Assembly (NCBI RefSeq): GCF_020829625.1
Contig: NZ_JAIVFX010000010.1
Location: 81,782-145,781, forward strand
DNA: 64,000 nt
Reading direction: 5' to 3'
Origin: Nostoc sp. XA010
GTDB lineage: Bacteria > Cyanobacteriota > Cyanobacteriia > Cyanobacteriales > Nostocaceae
Each line of letters opens with the position of its first letter. Position 1 is the first letter of the stretch. A program made the position numbers and the translations under genes. The notes beneath the pieces were generated by a model. That model saw only the letters and a program-made list of their open reading frames with translations, made no database searches and had not been told where the DNA came from. Below, in pieces: positions 15,882 to 26,500 of this stretch.

Positions 15882-16219
15882 CTAAACTCCACCTTCTAAC
15901 TGCTCTAGGTCATCTACTGTGAGTCGTGCTTGGCCACTATGGCGCACATACAATACATTAACTGTAGTACCTCGAATCGTAAAAAGTACTCGTTATACAT
16001 TTTTGACTTCCCATAAAGAAGTTGACGTACTTCTTCTGAAAAAATTTCATGTTCGACTCCTAAAGCATAACGTTGGGGCTTCTCTTGTAGGGTAGCAATA
16101 GCATTTATCAATCCTCGAAACCAACGATCGGCAAATTCAGGATTCCGTTCTCGATACCAGCGATAAGCTTGCTCAATCTGAGTTTCTGCGATTGGGGTAA
16201 TCTCAACCTGAAATGCCAT
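15882..16219 (-). pseudogene. ParE/RelE-type toxin disrupted by a frameshift
   Basis: Starts at ATG 16219 (MAFQVEITPIAETQIEQAYR), continuing YRERNPEFADRWFRGLINAI and EIFSEEVRQLLYGKSK. At about 16000 the frame is lost: the original phase ends at 15914 with a nonsense tail, while another phase restores RVLFTIRGTTVNVLYVRHSG and ends at 15882. That second part is the family C terminus (Y-R-V-x-F-x-I-x-x-x-x-V-x-V-L-x-V-R-H). A single-base indel in an A-rich run explains it. The start overlaps the antitoxin by 17 bases. Confidence 0.8.
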
Positions 16220-16466
16220 ACTTTTGTTGCATTTCTTGGACAAAATTCTCAATTGAGCGAGTTTTACCAGCGTTGAGTTCCTCGAAACCTTGTCCAATAC
16301 CAGCAATTGTCTCCAATTGATCAATCAGTTGGCGTAATTTGGTGGGGTCGATTTTAGCAGTGTCTAGAAAGGTGACGAGAACTTGAGAGCGATCGCTAAC
16401 ATCTGGCGGTAGCTGGGTAAGGTGAATTTGTCCATCCTGATAAATGCCTTCGATAGTTTTTATCAT
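16203..16466 (-). CDS. Antitoxin of the ParE/RelE module
   Basis: An 87-aa protein. The N-terminal MIKTIEGIYQDGQIHLTQLP and VLVTFLD segments form the short beta domain seen in AF2212-like/DUF104 antitoxins; a helical C terminus (LRQLIDQLETIAGIGQGFEE, SIENFVQEMQQKYGI) would bind the toxin. It overlaps the following toxin start by 17 bases. The antitoxin frame is intact although the toxin is frameshifted. Confidence 0.75.
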   Translation of the reverse strand: MIKTIEGIYQDGQIHLTQLPPDVSDRSQVLVTFLDTAKIDPTKLRQLIDQLETIAGIGQGFEELNAGKTRSIENFVQEMQQKYGISG

Positions 16467-16590
16467 GAGTTGAAGTCGGGTTGGTATTTCCTTTAATTCT
16501 ACTAACTAGACTCAAAGGGCCGGGTTTGGAATTCCTGCCTGCTCAAAATGACATAGGTTTTCATTTGATAACTAAGTCTTTTTCTCACAA

Positions 16591-19500
16591 TCAAACAATA
16601 GCCGCCTCTGGAATCGCACCTTGCATTCTCCCGAAAGCATCAATCAAATTCTGCAATTGTTGATCTGCTTTAAAAACTCCTAACCCGCGCACCGTAACTT
16701 TACCTGGAGAATACACAAAGCGCGTCTTGAGATTGTCTGGTAAATTCGCCGCTAATAAATTCCAAGCGGGTTCCTCCATCGGCGTTTCTAAAACAACGTG
16801 CTGCTTTTGTTCTGGTTTAATACGGCTAAAGCCGAGCTTTTTCGCTAGCTGTTTGAGTTCCATGACTCGTAAAAGTTGATTTGCAGGGACAGGTAAACTA
16901 CCATAGCGATCGCTCCACTCGGCTGCAATCTGCTTTAATTCTGATTTAGATTTAGCCGTCGCTACCGCTCGGTATGCACTCATCTTTTGATCCAAATCGG
17001 TGATATAATCTGCCGGAATAAACGCCGTCAGGTTGAGGTCAATTTGGGTATCCTCCACTTGCGGAATTTCTTGTCCTCGGATTTCCCGAATTGCTTCTTC
17101 TAGCATTTCCATGTATAAATCAAAACCGATGGCATCCATTTGACCAGATTGTTCTGCACCTAGCAAGTTACCCACACCTCTGATTTCCATGTCGCGCATC
17201 GCTAGCTGATATCCAGAACCTAGCTGAGTAAATTCCTGAATCGCTCGTAATCGTTGCCGTGCTGCATCAGATAATTGCCGTTGCTTCGGATAAAATAACC
17301 AAGCATGAGCTTGTATCCCTGCACGCCCCACACGACCGCGTAATTGATACAGTTGTGCCAATCCAAAGCGGTGAGCATCTTCAATCAAAATGGTGTTGAC
17401 TCGTGGAATATCTAAGCCAGATTCAATAATTGTCGTACAAACAAGGATATCTGCATCGCCATTACTGAAGGTGAGCATGGTTGATTCTAACTCGCTTTCA
17501 TCCATTTGACCGTGAGCGATCGCAAACCTAGCTCCCGGTAACACTTCTCGTAAATTGGCTGTTGTCTCTTCAATTCCGTCTACTCGTGGAACTACGTAAA
17601 ATACCTGTCCACCCCTGTCTAATTCTTGACGAATTGCAGTGCGGATACTTTCGGAATTTATCGGTGAAAGATGAGTTTTAATCGGTCGTCTGGTTGGAGG
17701 TGGTGTGGTAATCAAACTCATTTCCCGAATTCCCGACAAGGACATATACAAAGTCCGGGGAATAGGAGTAGCTGAGAGGGTAAGCACGTCCACTTGAGTT
17801 TTCAAGCTTTTAATTTTCTCTTTCTGGTTCACCCCAAATCGCTGTTCTTCATCCACTACCAATAGCCCTAAATCTCGGAATGTCACGCCTTTACCTAAAA
17901 GTTGGTGCGTACCAACTACTACATCTAATTCACCCGTAGCCAATCGCTTTTGAATCTCGCGGCGTTCTTCAGCAGACCGAAAACGGTTGAGCAAACCGAC
18001 ATTTACCGGGTAGGGTGCAAAACGCTCTTTGAGTGTATGGTAATGCTGCTGTGTTAAAATAGTCGTTGGCGCAAGGAGTGCCACTTGTTTACCGGCGGTG
18101 ACTGCTTTAAAAACAGCACGAATCGCCACTTCCGTCTTCCCGAAACCGACATCGCCACAAACTAAGCGATCCATTGGGCGATCGCTTTCCATGTCGCGTT
18201 TTACATCTTGTACAGCTTTGAGTTGATCAGTTGTGGGTTGGTAGGGGAAAGAATCTTCTAATTCCTCCTGCCAAGGCATATCACCTGGGAAGCTAAAACC
18301 TTGTTGTTGCGATCGCGCTGCATACAGTTTCAACAAGTCCACCGCCAATTTTTTAATCGCTTTGCGGACTTTATTCTTCGTATTTTCCCAAGCTTTACCA
18401 GTCATCCGATTGAGTTCCGGTGCTTTATCACCTGCGGCGCGGAACCGGGATAAAGCACCTACTTGATCGGCTGCGACTCTGAGTAACCCATCAGCATACT
18501 GCACCACCAAATAATCACGGGTTTCGTTATTAATCGTCAAACTTTCGAGCTTGACAAATTTACCAACACCATGATTTCTGTGAACTACATAATCGCCTGG
18601 ACGCAGCTTATTTGGATCAACTTGTTTAGAAGTAGCTTTGTGGCGCTTGCGGATATAGCCGGGAGTCGCCAAAGAATGCTGCCCAAAAAATTCCCGATCT
18701 GTAACGATTACTAATCGGTACGTAGGCAGGATAAAACCTTCTAGTTCCGCCAGACCAGAATATTTTATAGCTATGGGAGTATGGTTGATTTGGAGCTTAT
18801 CGATCGCTTGGTAGTCGCGGGGATTGGGGATAAACTGAGCCGGACAGTCATGTTCTTGCAACAGGGAGACAGAACGCGAAGGTTGAGCAGAAAGCAACCA
18901 GATCGAGAAATTGCGATCGCGTTGTTGGCGGATAGTTTCAGCTAGTTTACCAAACTGGTGTGGCATGACTGGAACAGGTCGGCTGGCCAGATTAATTCCA
19001 TCATTTTCCTCTGAGAGTTCCGATAAATATAAGGTTTTAAATTTGGCAACGTCAGCCAGACACTGATCAAACGAACGGTGGATTTTTGGGAGGTTTAATT
19101 CTTCCCCAGTCCCCAGTCTCCACTGTTCCTCGGCATTTTCTACCCAGCGATCGCTATGAGCATGACACTGTTCTGGCTCATCAATGGCAATCAGGGTATT
19201 TTCTGATAAATAGTTTAGTAGGGACGCTGGTTGCTCGAAAGCCAACCCCAAAAAGCGACGACTACCCTCCAATAATGATGATTTCTCAGTGCTAAGTTCT
19301 GAGTCAGAATTTAACTCATAACTCATAACTCCTAACTTAGAACTATTCTTCAGTGCCGCCATGACGATGGGAGCAAAGCTAGTGGGGGTAAGAATTAACT
19401 GGTCAACTTTGTCCAGGGCGGAACGTTGGGTTGCTGGGTCAAATTCCCGCATTTGCTCGATTTCATCACCAAACCATTCCAGCCGGACTGGAAACTCAGA

Positions 19501-20178
19501 TGAAACTGGGTACACATCAACAATATCGCCCCGTCGGCTCCACTGTCCTTCTGTTTCCACCAGAGGTACTCGTTCGTATCCCAGAATAGTTATTTTCCCA
19601 CTGAAGGCATTCAAGTCTAATTCCATCCCCCGCTTCAAGGTAAGACAGAATTGCCCAAAAGCTTCTGGTGGTGGTAAGTGGGGTTGCAGCGCCCCTTGCG
19701 TAGCCACAATTGCCAAAGGTCGCTTCGCTCCGGTACTGGGGATTGGGAATTGGGGATTGGGAACAGACAAGGGAGTAACTTTTTCAATAATTCCCTCTTG
19801 TCCTCCTAATCCCCAGTCCCCAGTCCCCAGCCCCCTATCCCCTGTTACCAAATCTGCCAATACCTGCATTTGCCCCCAACTCATCTCAGTTTCCGGGTCA
19901 AAAGGTTCGTAGGGAGAAGCCTCGGAGGTGGGGTAAAAATGTACTGTTTGCCATCCCATTGCCTCCAGTTGCGCGTAAACGCGTCCAGCTTCTTCCAGAG
20001 TGGCGCAAACTACAAACAAATCCTTGCCCGTAGCCTGCGCCAATGCCGAAGCCACCAAACCCTTGGGCAATCGAGAAATGCCATTTAACCGCAATTCTTG
20101 TTGTCGGTTTAGCTTAGAAATAAATTCAGTGGTGAGCGGCGATCGCGCTAAGGCACGCACAATAGAAGAAAATGACAT
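16591..20178 (-). CDS. mfd: Transcription-repair coupling factor Mfd
   Basis: An ATP-driven translocase that removes RNA polymerase stalled at DNA damage and recruits UvrA. 1195 aa. UvrB-like N-terminal domains 1-350; RNA-polymerase-interacting CarD-like domain about 530-600 (LRPGDYVVHRNHGVGKFVKL); helicase motifs VCGDVGFGKTEVA (Walker A), VVDEEQRFG, LSATPIPRTLY and QLRGRVGR; TRCF C-terminal domain from about 1030. Residues about 107-150 are an insertion encoded by a heptamer-type genomic repeat (19730-19850): low-complexity GLGTGDWGLGG and PNPQFPIP stretches, in frame. The last 320 bases are duplicated at 15529-15848. Start ATG at 20178. Confidence 0.97.
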   Translation of the reverse strand: MSFSSIVRALARSPLTTEFISKLNRQQELRLNGISRLPKGLVASALAQATGKDLFVVCATLEEAGRVYAQLEAMGWQTVHFYPTSEASPYEPFDPETEMSWGQMQVLADLVTGDRGLGTGDWGLGGQEGIIEKVTPLSVPNPQFPIPSTGAKRPLAIVATQGALQPHLPPPEAFGQFCLTLKRGMELDLNAFSGKITILGYERVPLVETEGQWSRRGDIVDVYPVSSEFPVRLEWFGDEIEQMREFDPATQRSALDKVDQLILTPTSFAPIVMAALKNSSKLGVMSYELNSDSELSTEKSSLLEGSRRFLGLAFEQPASLLNYLSENTLIAIDEPEQCHAHSDRWVENAEEQWRLGTGEELNLPKIHRSFDQCLADVAKFKTLYLSELSEENDGINLASRPVPVMPHQFGKLAETIRQQRDRNFSIWLLSAQPSRSVSLLQEHDCPAQFIPNPRDYQAIDKLQINHTPIAIKYSGLAELEGFILPTYRLVIVTDREFFGQHSLATPGYIRKRHKATSKQVDPNKLRPGDYVVHRNHGVGKFVKLESLTINNETRDYLVVQYADGLLRVAADQVGALSRFRAAGDKAPELNRMTGKAWENTKNKVRKAIKKLAVDLLKLYAARSQQQGFSFPGDMPWQEELEDSFPYQPTTDQLKAVQDVKRDMESDRPMDRLVCGDVGFGKTEVAIRAVFKAVTAGKQVALLAPTTILTQQHYHTLKERFAPYPVNVGLLNRFRSAEERREIQKRLATGELDVVVGTHQLLGKGVTFRDLGLLVVDEEQRFGVNQKEKIKSLKTQVDVLTLSATPIPRTLYMSLSGIREMSLITTPPPTRRPIKTHLSPINSESIRTAIRQELDRGGQVFYVVPRVDGIEETTANLREVLPGARFAIAHGQMDESELESTMLTFSNGDADILVCTTIIESGLDIPRVNTILIEDAHRFGLAQLYQLRGRVGRAGIQAHAWLFYPKQRQLSDAARQRLRAIQEFTQLGSGYQLAMRDMEIRGVGNLLGAEQSGQMDAIGFDLYMEMLEEAIREIRGQEIPQVEDTQIDLNLTAFIPADYITDLDQKMSAYRAVATAKSKSELKQIAAEWSDRYGSLPVPANQLLRVMELKQLAKKLGFSRIKPEQKQHVVLETPMEEPAWNLLAANLPDNLKTRFVYSPGKVTVRGLGVFKADQQLQNLIDAFGRMQGAIPEAAIV
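19730..19850. repeat. Heptamer-type inverted repeat element inside mfd
   Basis: GTACTGGGGATTGGGAATTG (19733) and the complementary CCCCAGTCCCCAGTCCCCAG (about 19811-19830) flank a core with AGACAAGGGAGTAAC, TTTTTCAATAATTCCCTCTT and GTCCTCC. The same arms and core occur in the element at 3232-3415. Its presence in a conserved gene shows the element moves or is copied as a unit. Confidence 0.8.
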
Positions 20179-20418
20179 AAGTACTACTAGCAGTGGGAGT
20201 CTTTGTGGATCAAAAAATATTGAGGCAGTTTATGTCAACTATTTTAAAAGTGTTAACAGCCTTCTGATTCTTTCCGTGGAAGAATAATCTACGGCGACTA
20301 ATAAACTTAAGAACTATAACTATTACTTTGTGTACAGTAAAAGCATTTATAGAAGCACCTTTAATACTAGATACTAGGTATTGAGCTACGTTCGCTCTGA
20401 TAAGCGGCAATTTTAAAC

Positions 20419-21747
20419 ATGTCCTCCATCACTTTTGAAATTTTAATCATTTTGGTGCTAATTATTGCCAACGGCGTGTTTTCTATGTCTGAGATGGCGA
20501 TTGTCTCGGCGCGGAAAGTTAGGCTACAGCAGCTTGCTAATCAAGGAGATGTCAAGGCAAAAGCAGCATTGAAACTAGCTGAGTCTCCAAATCATTTTTT
20601 GTCAACCGTCCAAGTGGGTATTTCCCTGATTGGTATCCTGACTGGTGCTTTTGGAGGAGCAACAATTGCTAACCGACTGGCAGTCTATGTAAAACTTGTG
20701 CCTTTGTTAGCACCTTATAGTGAACCGCTATCTTTCGGAATAGTGGTTTTGCTGATTACCTATTTTTCACTCATTGTTGGCGAATTAGTACCAAAGCGTT
20801 TGGCATTAAACAACCCAGAAAGGATTGCATCAACTGTAGCTATTCCAATGCAAGCCTTATCGGCGATCGCTTCTCCAATGGTGTATCTTTTAAGCGCTTC
20901 TACAGATCTGATCCTGCGATTACTGGGAATTACAGCTTCTACTGAGCCGCAAGTTACCGAAGAAGAAATTAAAATCTTAATTGAGCAAGGTACTGAAGCG
21001 GGAACCTTTGAGGAAGCCGAACAGGATATGGTGGAGCGAGTCTTTCGTTTAGGCGATCGCCCTGTCAGCTACTTAATGACACCCCGTCCCGATATTGTCT
21101 GGCTGGACTTAGACGACTCTCCCGAAGAAAATCGTCACAAAATGGTTGATAGTGCCTATTCTCGGTATCCAGTTTGTCAGGGGGGGCTTGACAATGTGCT
21201 AGGTGTTATCCCTGTTACCGACTTATTAGCCAGGAGTTTCCGAGGAGAACCGCTAGACTTGACGGTGGGATTGCGACAGCCGATATTTGTCCCAGAAAGC
21301 ACCCGTGGCTTGAAAGTTTTGGAATTGTTCAAACAAACCATCACTCACATGGCGCTGGTAGTAGATGAATACGGCGTGATTCAAGGATTAGTCACTCTCA
21401 ACGACATCATGAGCGAAATTGTAGGTGATGTTCCTTCAACAGATGGACTGGATCATCCACAAGCTGTGCAACGCGAGGATGGTTCCTGGCTTTTAGATGG
21501 GATGTTGCCTGTAGAGGAGTTTTTAGAACTTTTCGGTATGGAAGAGTGGGAATCTGAGGAGCGCGGTAGCTATCAAACCTTAGGCGGTTTTGTGATCACT
21601 CATTTAGGTCGTATTCCTGCCACAGCAGATCATTTTGAATGGCAAAGTATGCGAATTGAAGTGATGGATATGGATGGGAACCGCGTTGATAAGGTGCTGG
21701 TCGTACCAAAGGGAAATAAATTACCGGATACGGAAAAATCTGATTAG
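20419..21747 (+). CDS. CNNM/CorC-HlyC family membrane protein
   Basis: A 442-aa plasma membrane protein. The N-terminal DUF21 domain (about 1-180) has three to four hydrophobic segments, with the start ILIILVLIIANGVFSMSEMA typical of the family, plus GELVPKRLAL. A CBS pair follows at about 205-335 (SYLMTPRPDIVWLDL, HMALVVDEYGVIQGLVTLND), then a CorC_HlyC domain at about 350-435 (GSWLLDGMLPVEEFLELFG). Family members are linked to magnesium, cobalt or sodium transport; older names call them hemolysins. It diverges from mfd with a 240-base gap; no partner genes. Confidence 0.92.
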   Translation: MSSITFEILIILVLIIANGVFSMSEMAIVSARKVRLQQLANQGDVKAKAALKLAESPNHFLSTVQVGISLIGILTGAFGGATIANRLAVYVKLVPLLAPYSEPLSFGIVVLLITYFSLIVGELVPKRLALNNPERIASTVAIPMQALSAIASPMVYLLSASTDLILRLLGITASTEPQVTEEEIKILIEQGTEAGTFEEAEQDMVERVFRLGDRPVSYLMTPRPDIVWLDLDDSPEENRHKMVDSAYSRYPVCQGGLDNVLGVIPVTDLLARSFRGEPLDLTVGLRQPIFVPESTRGLKVLELFKQTITHMALVVDEYGVIQGLVTLNDIMSEIVGDVPSTDGLDHPQAVQREDGSWLLDGMLPVEEFLELFGMEEWESEERGSYQTLGGFVITHLGRIPATADHFEWQSMRIEVMDMDGNRVDKVLVVPKGNKLPDTEKSD

Positions 21748-21824
21748 TATTGGGCATCGGGAATAGGGCATTGGGCATTGACAATTATTGTTTACTATTT
21801 CCCATGCCCCATCCCTACAATTTG
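21748..21824. repeat. Short heptamer-type inverted repeat between convergent genes
   Basis: ATTGGGCATCGGGAATAGGG with GGGCATTGGGCATTG on one side, and TTTCCCATGCCCCATCCC on the other, flank a short AT-rich loop. It lies between the stop codons of two convergent genes and may act as a two-way terminator. Confidence 0.6.
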
Positions 21825-23006
21825 TCAAGTCTTCGATAGACGTTGGACGGCCTCACCTGCCAACATTTGATGTGTTTGTTCCAAAACTTGAGGGATTTTA
21901 TCGGCGTGGGGATTGCGGACAAGACATTGCCGCAAGTCTAATTCGTCTAGCCGATCAGCTTTGTTGCCAGGAAACCAATGGCTGGCATTACCCAGCAGGT
22001 TGTAACGCATTTTGGCATACTCTACCAGATCGTAGGCGATCGCTAAATTTCGCAGCCACAAAATTACCCGAATATTTACCTCACCAGGGGTTTCGTCAAA
22101 GGTTGGTAGATTTGTTTCCCAAGATTTTACCCAATCTTCTCCCAAAGAAGCGATCGCTTCTTCTTCCAACCTTGCTAAAATTGGCGGCAAAATTTCTGAT
22201 GCCCGATCTACTAATTCTAAAGTCTTCAGGTGTTCATCAAGATCTTCTGGTTTTGCTGCTCCCAAACTCAAGGTATGTACCTCTTGATGACTCAAACAAA
22301 ACAAATCATTAAACACCATTGGACTCAAAGGGGCGCAAAGATTTACTAATTTTTGCGGAGGTTCATACAATAAACCTCCTTTATTAGATGGGCTAATAAT
22401 AAATACCCCCATATCGTGGCGTTTAGCTGCTTCAATTGCTGCCCAATTCCATTGATTAATGTAGTACCAGTGCAGATTCACGTAATCAAATAAATTGGTA
22501 TTAATTGTCTGCACAATCATATCTGTTGATCCGTGTGTGGAAAAGCCAATAAATTTAACTTTTCCCTCTGCTTGCAACTGCTGCGCTACTTCCAAACAGC
22601 CACCTGGACGGATGCTGTCATCAAACGACTCAGCATGATTGATACCATGCAACCCTAAAAGGTCAACATAATCTAACTGGAGATTTTGCAATGATTGTTC
22701 AAATGTCTCGCGAAATTCTTTCGCATCTGCCTTTGGACTGACTTTGGTCTGAACAATTAACTTTTCGCGGGGAAACTTGGGCAATATTCTCCCTAATTGC
22801 ATTTCGGAAGTACCATAACCACGAGCAGTTTCAATATGATTAATCCCAACCTCAACTGCTTTTATAATAGTCGCTTCCAAATTCGCCTGGTTATCAGCAG
22901 GAATTTCATTATTGGGAACATCTTCCCATTTGAACTGATATCTCATGCCACCGCAGGAAAACACTGGCATTTGTAATTCTGTGCGTCCAAATCGTCTATA
23001 TAGCAT
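21825..23006 (-). CDS. Aldo/keto reductase
   Basis: A 393-aa NADPH-dependent oxidoreductase of the AKR fold. Seen: FGRTELQMPVFSCGGMRYQ at the N terminus; the catalytic region GINHIETARGYGTSE, where Glu stands in the usual Asp position and the Tyr is present; K in LIVQTKVSP; H in LLGLHGINH. The C-terminal 100 residues are longer than a plain AKR and resemble the extension of the 4Fe-4S AKR subfamily, but the Cys-x-x-Cys clusters are not there. Substrate unknown. ATG at 23006; monocistronic. Confidence 0.88.
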   Translation of the reverse strand: MLYRRFGRTELQMPVFSCGGMRYQFKWEDVPNNEIPADNQANLEATIIKAVEVGINHIETARGYGTSEMQLGRILPKFPREKLIVQTKVSPKADAKEFRETFEQSLQNLQLDYVDLLGLHGINHAESFDDSIRPGGCLEVAQQLQAEGKVKFIGFSTHGSTDMIVQTINTNLFDYVNLHWYYINQWNWAAIEAAKRHDMGVFIISPSNKGGLLYEPPQKLVNLCAPLSPMVFNDLFCLSHQEVHTLSLGAAKPEDLDEHLKTLELVDRASEILPPILARLEEEAIASLGEDWVKSWETNLPTFDETPGEVNIRVILWLRNLAIAYDLVEYAKMRYNLLGNASHWFPGNKADRLDELDLRQCLVRNPHADKIPQVLEQTHQMLAGEAVQRLSKT

Positions 23007-23539
23007 CAGTAAATTGTGGATTGCTTACCAACTTAAAATCTAAAACAACAGCCATTCAAGCCTACAGTGCCACAATAATTAAGGACTCCCAAAAAATAAA
23101 TTATCCAGTAGGTGTCTTATGCTGTCGCGGTAACACACCCTACGGACTATTGGTTGGAATATTTTTTAATTGGAAATCCCTTACCTATGTTCAATCTGTG
23201 ACACTAACAATATTCATCGCATTATTAAATCGGTCAGGTCTTTTGTTTATTGCACTGCGACTAGTATTCCAGTTCTATAGAACAATTATCTCATTCTAGT
23301 TAGCACTAGCAAGCATTTCTCTATATATTCTCCCAACTAGTGTTTAGACTAAAACATCACAAAACTAGCCAGCAGTGCTGATTTGAGACTGGAACAGATC
23401 TAAAATTGATTGATTTATTTTGCGAAGCAAGTACAGTCCGGGGTAAATAAACAGACCATTTTAAATCGCTCAAAAGCCTATAGAATAAACTTTTTGACTT
23501 TTGACTTTTGACTTCCGCCTTGCGGTGGGGGTTGTCAGG
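23007..23539. other. Intergenic, no convincing gene
   Basis: A 92-codon frame at 23021-23299 runs through a known type of dispersed repeat (GTGTCTTATGCTGTCGCGGT then AACACACCCTACGG), so I do not call it. The region just after the NRPS stop has CTTTTGACTTTTGACTTCCG, another common short repeat. Nothing else seen. Confidence 0.55.
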
Positions 23540-26500
23540 TTAATTCTTTGGGGACTGCGCTTGGATTAAGCAATTTCTTAATGTTTCGGCTAACAGCTGT
23601 ACATGCGGCTCATTAAGTAGGCCAAGGTGAGATCCAGGAATATAATGGATATCTAATCCTCCAGCAACTACTTCGCCCCAGCCGAATTGAGGATCGTATT
23701 GTGTGCCTATAGCTTCGTCCCGATTTTGATCCTCCGTTCGCAAGAGGATCGCTCGACCAGGGTAAACCGGGAAAATATATTCACTAACAGCTTGAGTGTT
23801 AGCATCTATAATCTTTAAGTGCTTGTCACTTACAGGTATATCTAGTGCCACTTCCAAGTAACGGTTATATGTATTTTGGAGCAGAGACTTACGCCAATAA
23901 CTCCATCTCACAACCCTTTGCCAAAGGTAGGCTGGCCCTTGTTGAACAATATTATTTAAATGCAAGAAAACTCGCTTGAGAAATGATGCCCGCCAGCTAT
24001 AACCCGGACGACAACTATCGAGCATAACTAAAATACCAACTTGTTCGCCTTGCTCTTGGAGTTGCCGAGCCATCTCGAAAGCAACCACACCCCCAAAAGA
24101 ATAACCTCCCAGATAATAAGGGCCATTGGGCTGAAGGGTCTGGATTTCTTGAATGTAGTGAGTTGCCATATCTTCAACCCGTGTATGGAAAGGATGTTTT
24201 CCATCTAGCCCTTGTGGTTGTAGTCCGTAAAGTGGTTGGTCTGGCCCCAGATGCTGGGCCAATTCACGGAAACACAAAACTTCTCCACCCAGTCCGTGAA
24301 TACAGAAAAAAGGTGGCTTGGAACCATTGGGTTGAATTTCTACCAAGGATGACCAAGTAGTTCTTGATTCGTCTAAGGTATTTACTAAAGTCTTATTTGC
24401 GGCTACATCTTCTTGGCAGATTATTTTGGCTAAAGCCTCTACAGTTCCGGACTGGAAGAGAATGGCAAGAGGCAGATTTTTATTAAATGTCTTCTCAATT
24501 TGCCAAAACAGTTTTACTGCTAATATCGAGTGTCCTCCTAGCTCAAAAAAGTTATCCTTGACGCCAATAGGCTGGACACCTAAAGTTTGTTCCCAAATCT
24601 CTGTTAGCTGGCGTTCCACTTCATTGCGGGGAGCAACAAAGGTGGCTTCCAATTCTTGCCTTGATGAGTCGGGTGCTGGTAAGGCGCGGCGGTCTACCTT
24701 GCCGTTGGGGGTTAAAGGCATGGTGTCCAGCAAGACGAAAGCCGAAGGGAGCATGTACTGTGGTAGCTTTGTTAAAAGGAAACTCCGTATGTCACTAATT
24801 GTAGATGCCCAGTCTTGATTCGGGATAATGTAAGCTACTAAACGTTGATCGCCAGGAATATCTTCACGGGCAATTACCACGGTTTGGAGTACATGCGGGT
24901 GCTGGGCTAATACCGTCTCAATTTCTCCTAGCTCAATGCGTATCCCACGGATTTTAACTTGATGATCTCGGCGACCGAGAATTGCTAGAGAGCCATCTGG
25001 ACGATAGCAACCGCGATCGCCTGTATAATAAATCCAATCTCGTTCGTCATTCCGAAAGAGGTTTTTGACAAACCGAGAACGGTTTTCTTCTTGAGCATTT
25101 ATGTAACCCAAAGTGCAAAATGGCGTTCTTATAACTATCTCGCCTGGTTCACCAATGCCACAGAGTTGGTTATTAGGTGTTAAAACTAGTGCTTGGGTTT
25201 CAGGAAGCGGCAATCCTACTGGCTGTATCCCTGGTGTACACTCCACAGGTATTCTGTAATAACACTTCGCCAAAGTTGTCTCTGTCGGCCCATAGAGATT
25301 GACAATTTCACCTGATTCGGGAAAAGCATCGCGCCACCGATATACCAGTGTCTCCTTGAGAGGTTCTCCAGCAAAGAATAACCAGCGTAAGTTACGTAGA
25401 TAGACTCCTGACGGCACATTAGCTAACCATGATTGCGCCAGCGATGGAACTGTGTGTAGCACAGAAATTTGCTCATGTTCCAAGTAATTCAGAATTTTAG
25501 TTGGTTCTAGGTTATGCCCTTCCTCTGGCAAACACAGGGTTGCACCACTAGTCAAAGGTAAGAAGATATCTCTAAGAACTACATCAAAGGAAAGACCTGT
25601 CAATTGGGCTACCCGATCTTGCTGACCAATTTCAAATGTCTGCCTCTGCCAGTTGAGAAAATGTGCCATCCCTTTGTGACATCCCAGCACTCCTTTGGGT
25701 ATACCAGTGGTGCCAGAAGTAAAGAAAATATAAGCTGGATCATCGGCAGTGATTTCAGGCAAGTTTATTGCTTTACTGCTGTCTTTGGGGGAATTTATCG
25801 CTTCTCCTGTGTCTGGGTTTACACGGATGATAATTAAAGATTTGTATATTTCTTTGTCTTCTGGATGCTGACTATCAATATATAATATGTACTTAGCTTT
25901 AGCTTCTTTTAGCATGAGCAAGTGGCGTTGGCGTAACCCACCGTAGGTATCGCTAGGAAGTTTCGGATCGAGAGTCAGTAGAACACCACCACTCAAAAGT
26001 ACAGCGTTCATGCTCACAATCAGTGCAAAGCTTCGTGTCCCGAACACGGCTACAACATCTCCCCGTTGGACTCCGTAAGACAACAGCACCCGTGCTAAAG
26101 CTTGAGCGCTTTTGCCTAATTCCCCATAATTCCAAGTGCGAGATCCTTGACGGAGTGCCGAATGTTCTGGAGTGCGATTTACCCAAGAGGTAAACATTGT
26201 TGTTACCAATTCGTACCGAGGTTCCGGCAAAACCGCCCTTGGTTCTGGTAGCAAAGTTCTGGCTCCTGGTGTCACAAGAGAATACAAACTAATCTGGCAT
26301 TCCGTTGCAGCAACAATTTGATTCAACAAATGATGGAATTGATTTAGCATTTCCATCATCCGCTCTGAAGCAAACAGATCGGTGTTGTAGACTAAATCAA
26401 GTTGGATTCCCTGATTTTTTTCTGTCACATACAAGGTTAAGTCGAACTTAGAAGCTGTTTCTAACATCGAGACTGGTTCTATCGCCGCCCCAGGTAGTTC

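Noticed and set aside
23021..23299. 92-aa + strand frame
   Set aside because: Passes through a dispersed repeat and has no coding character.
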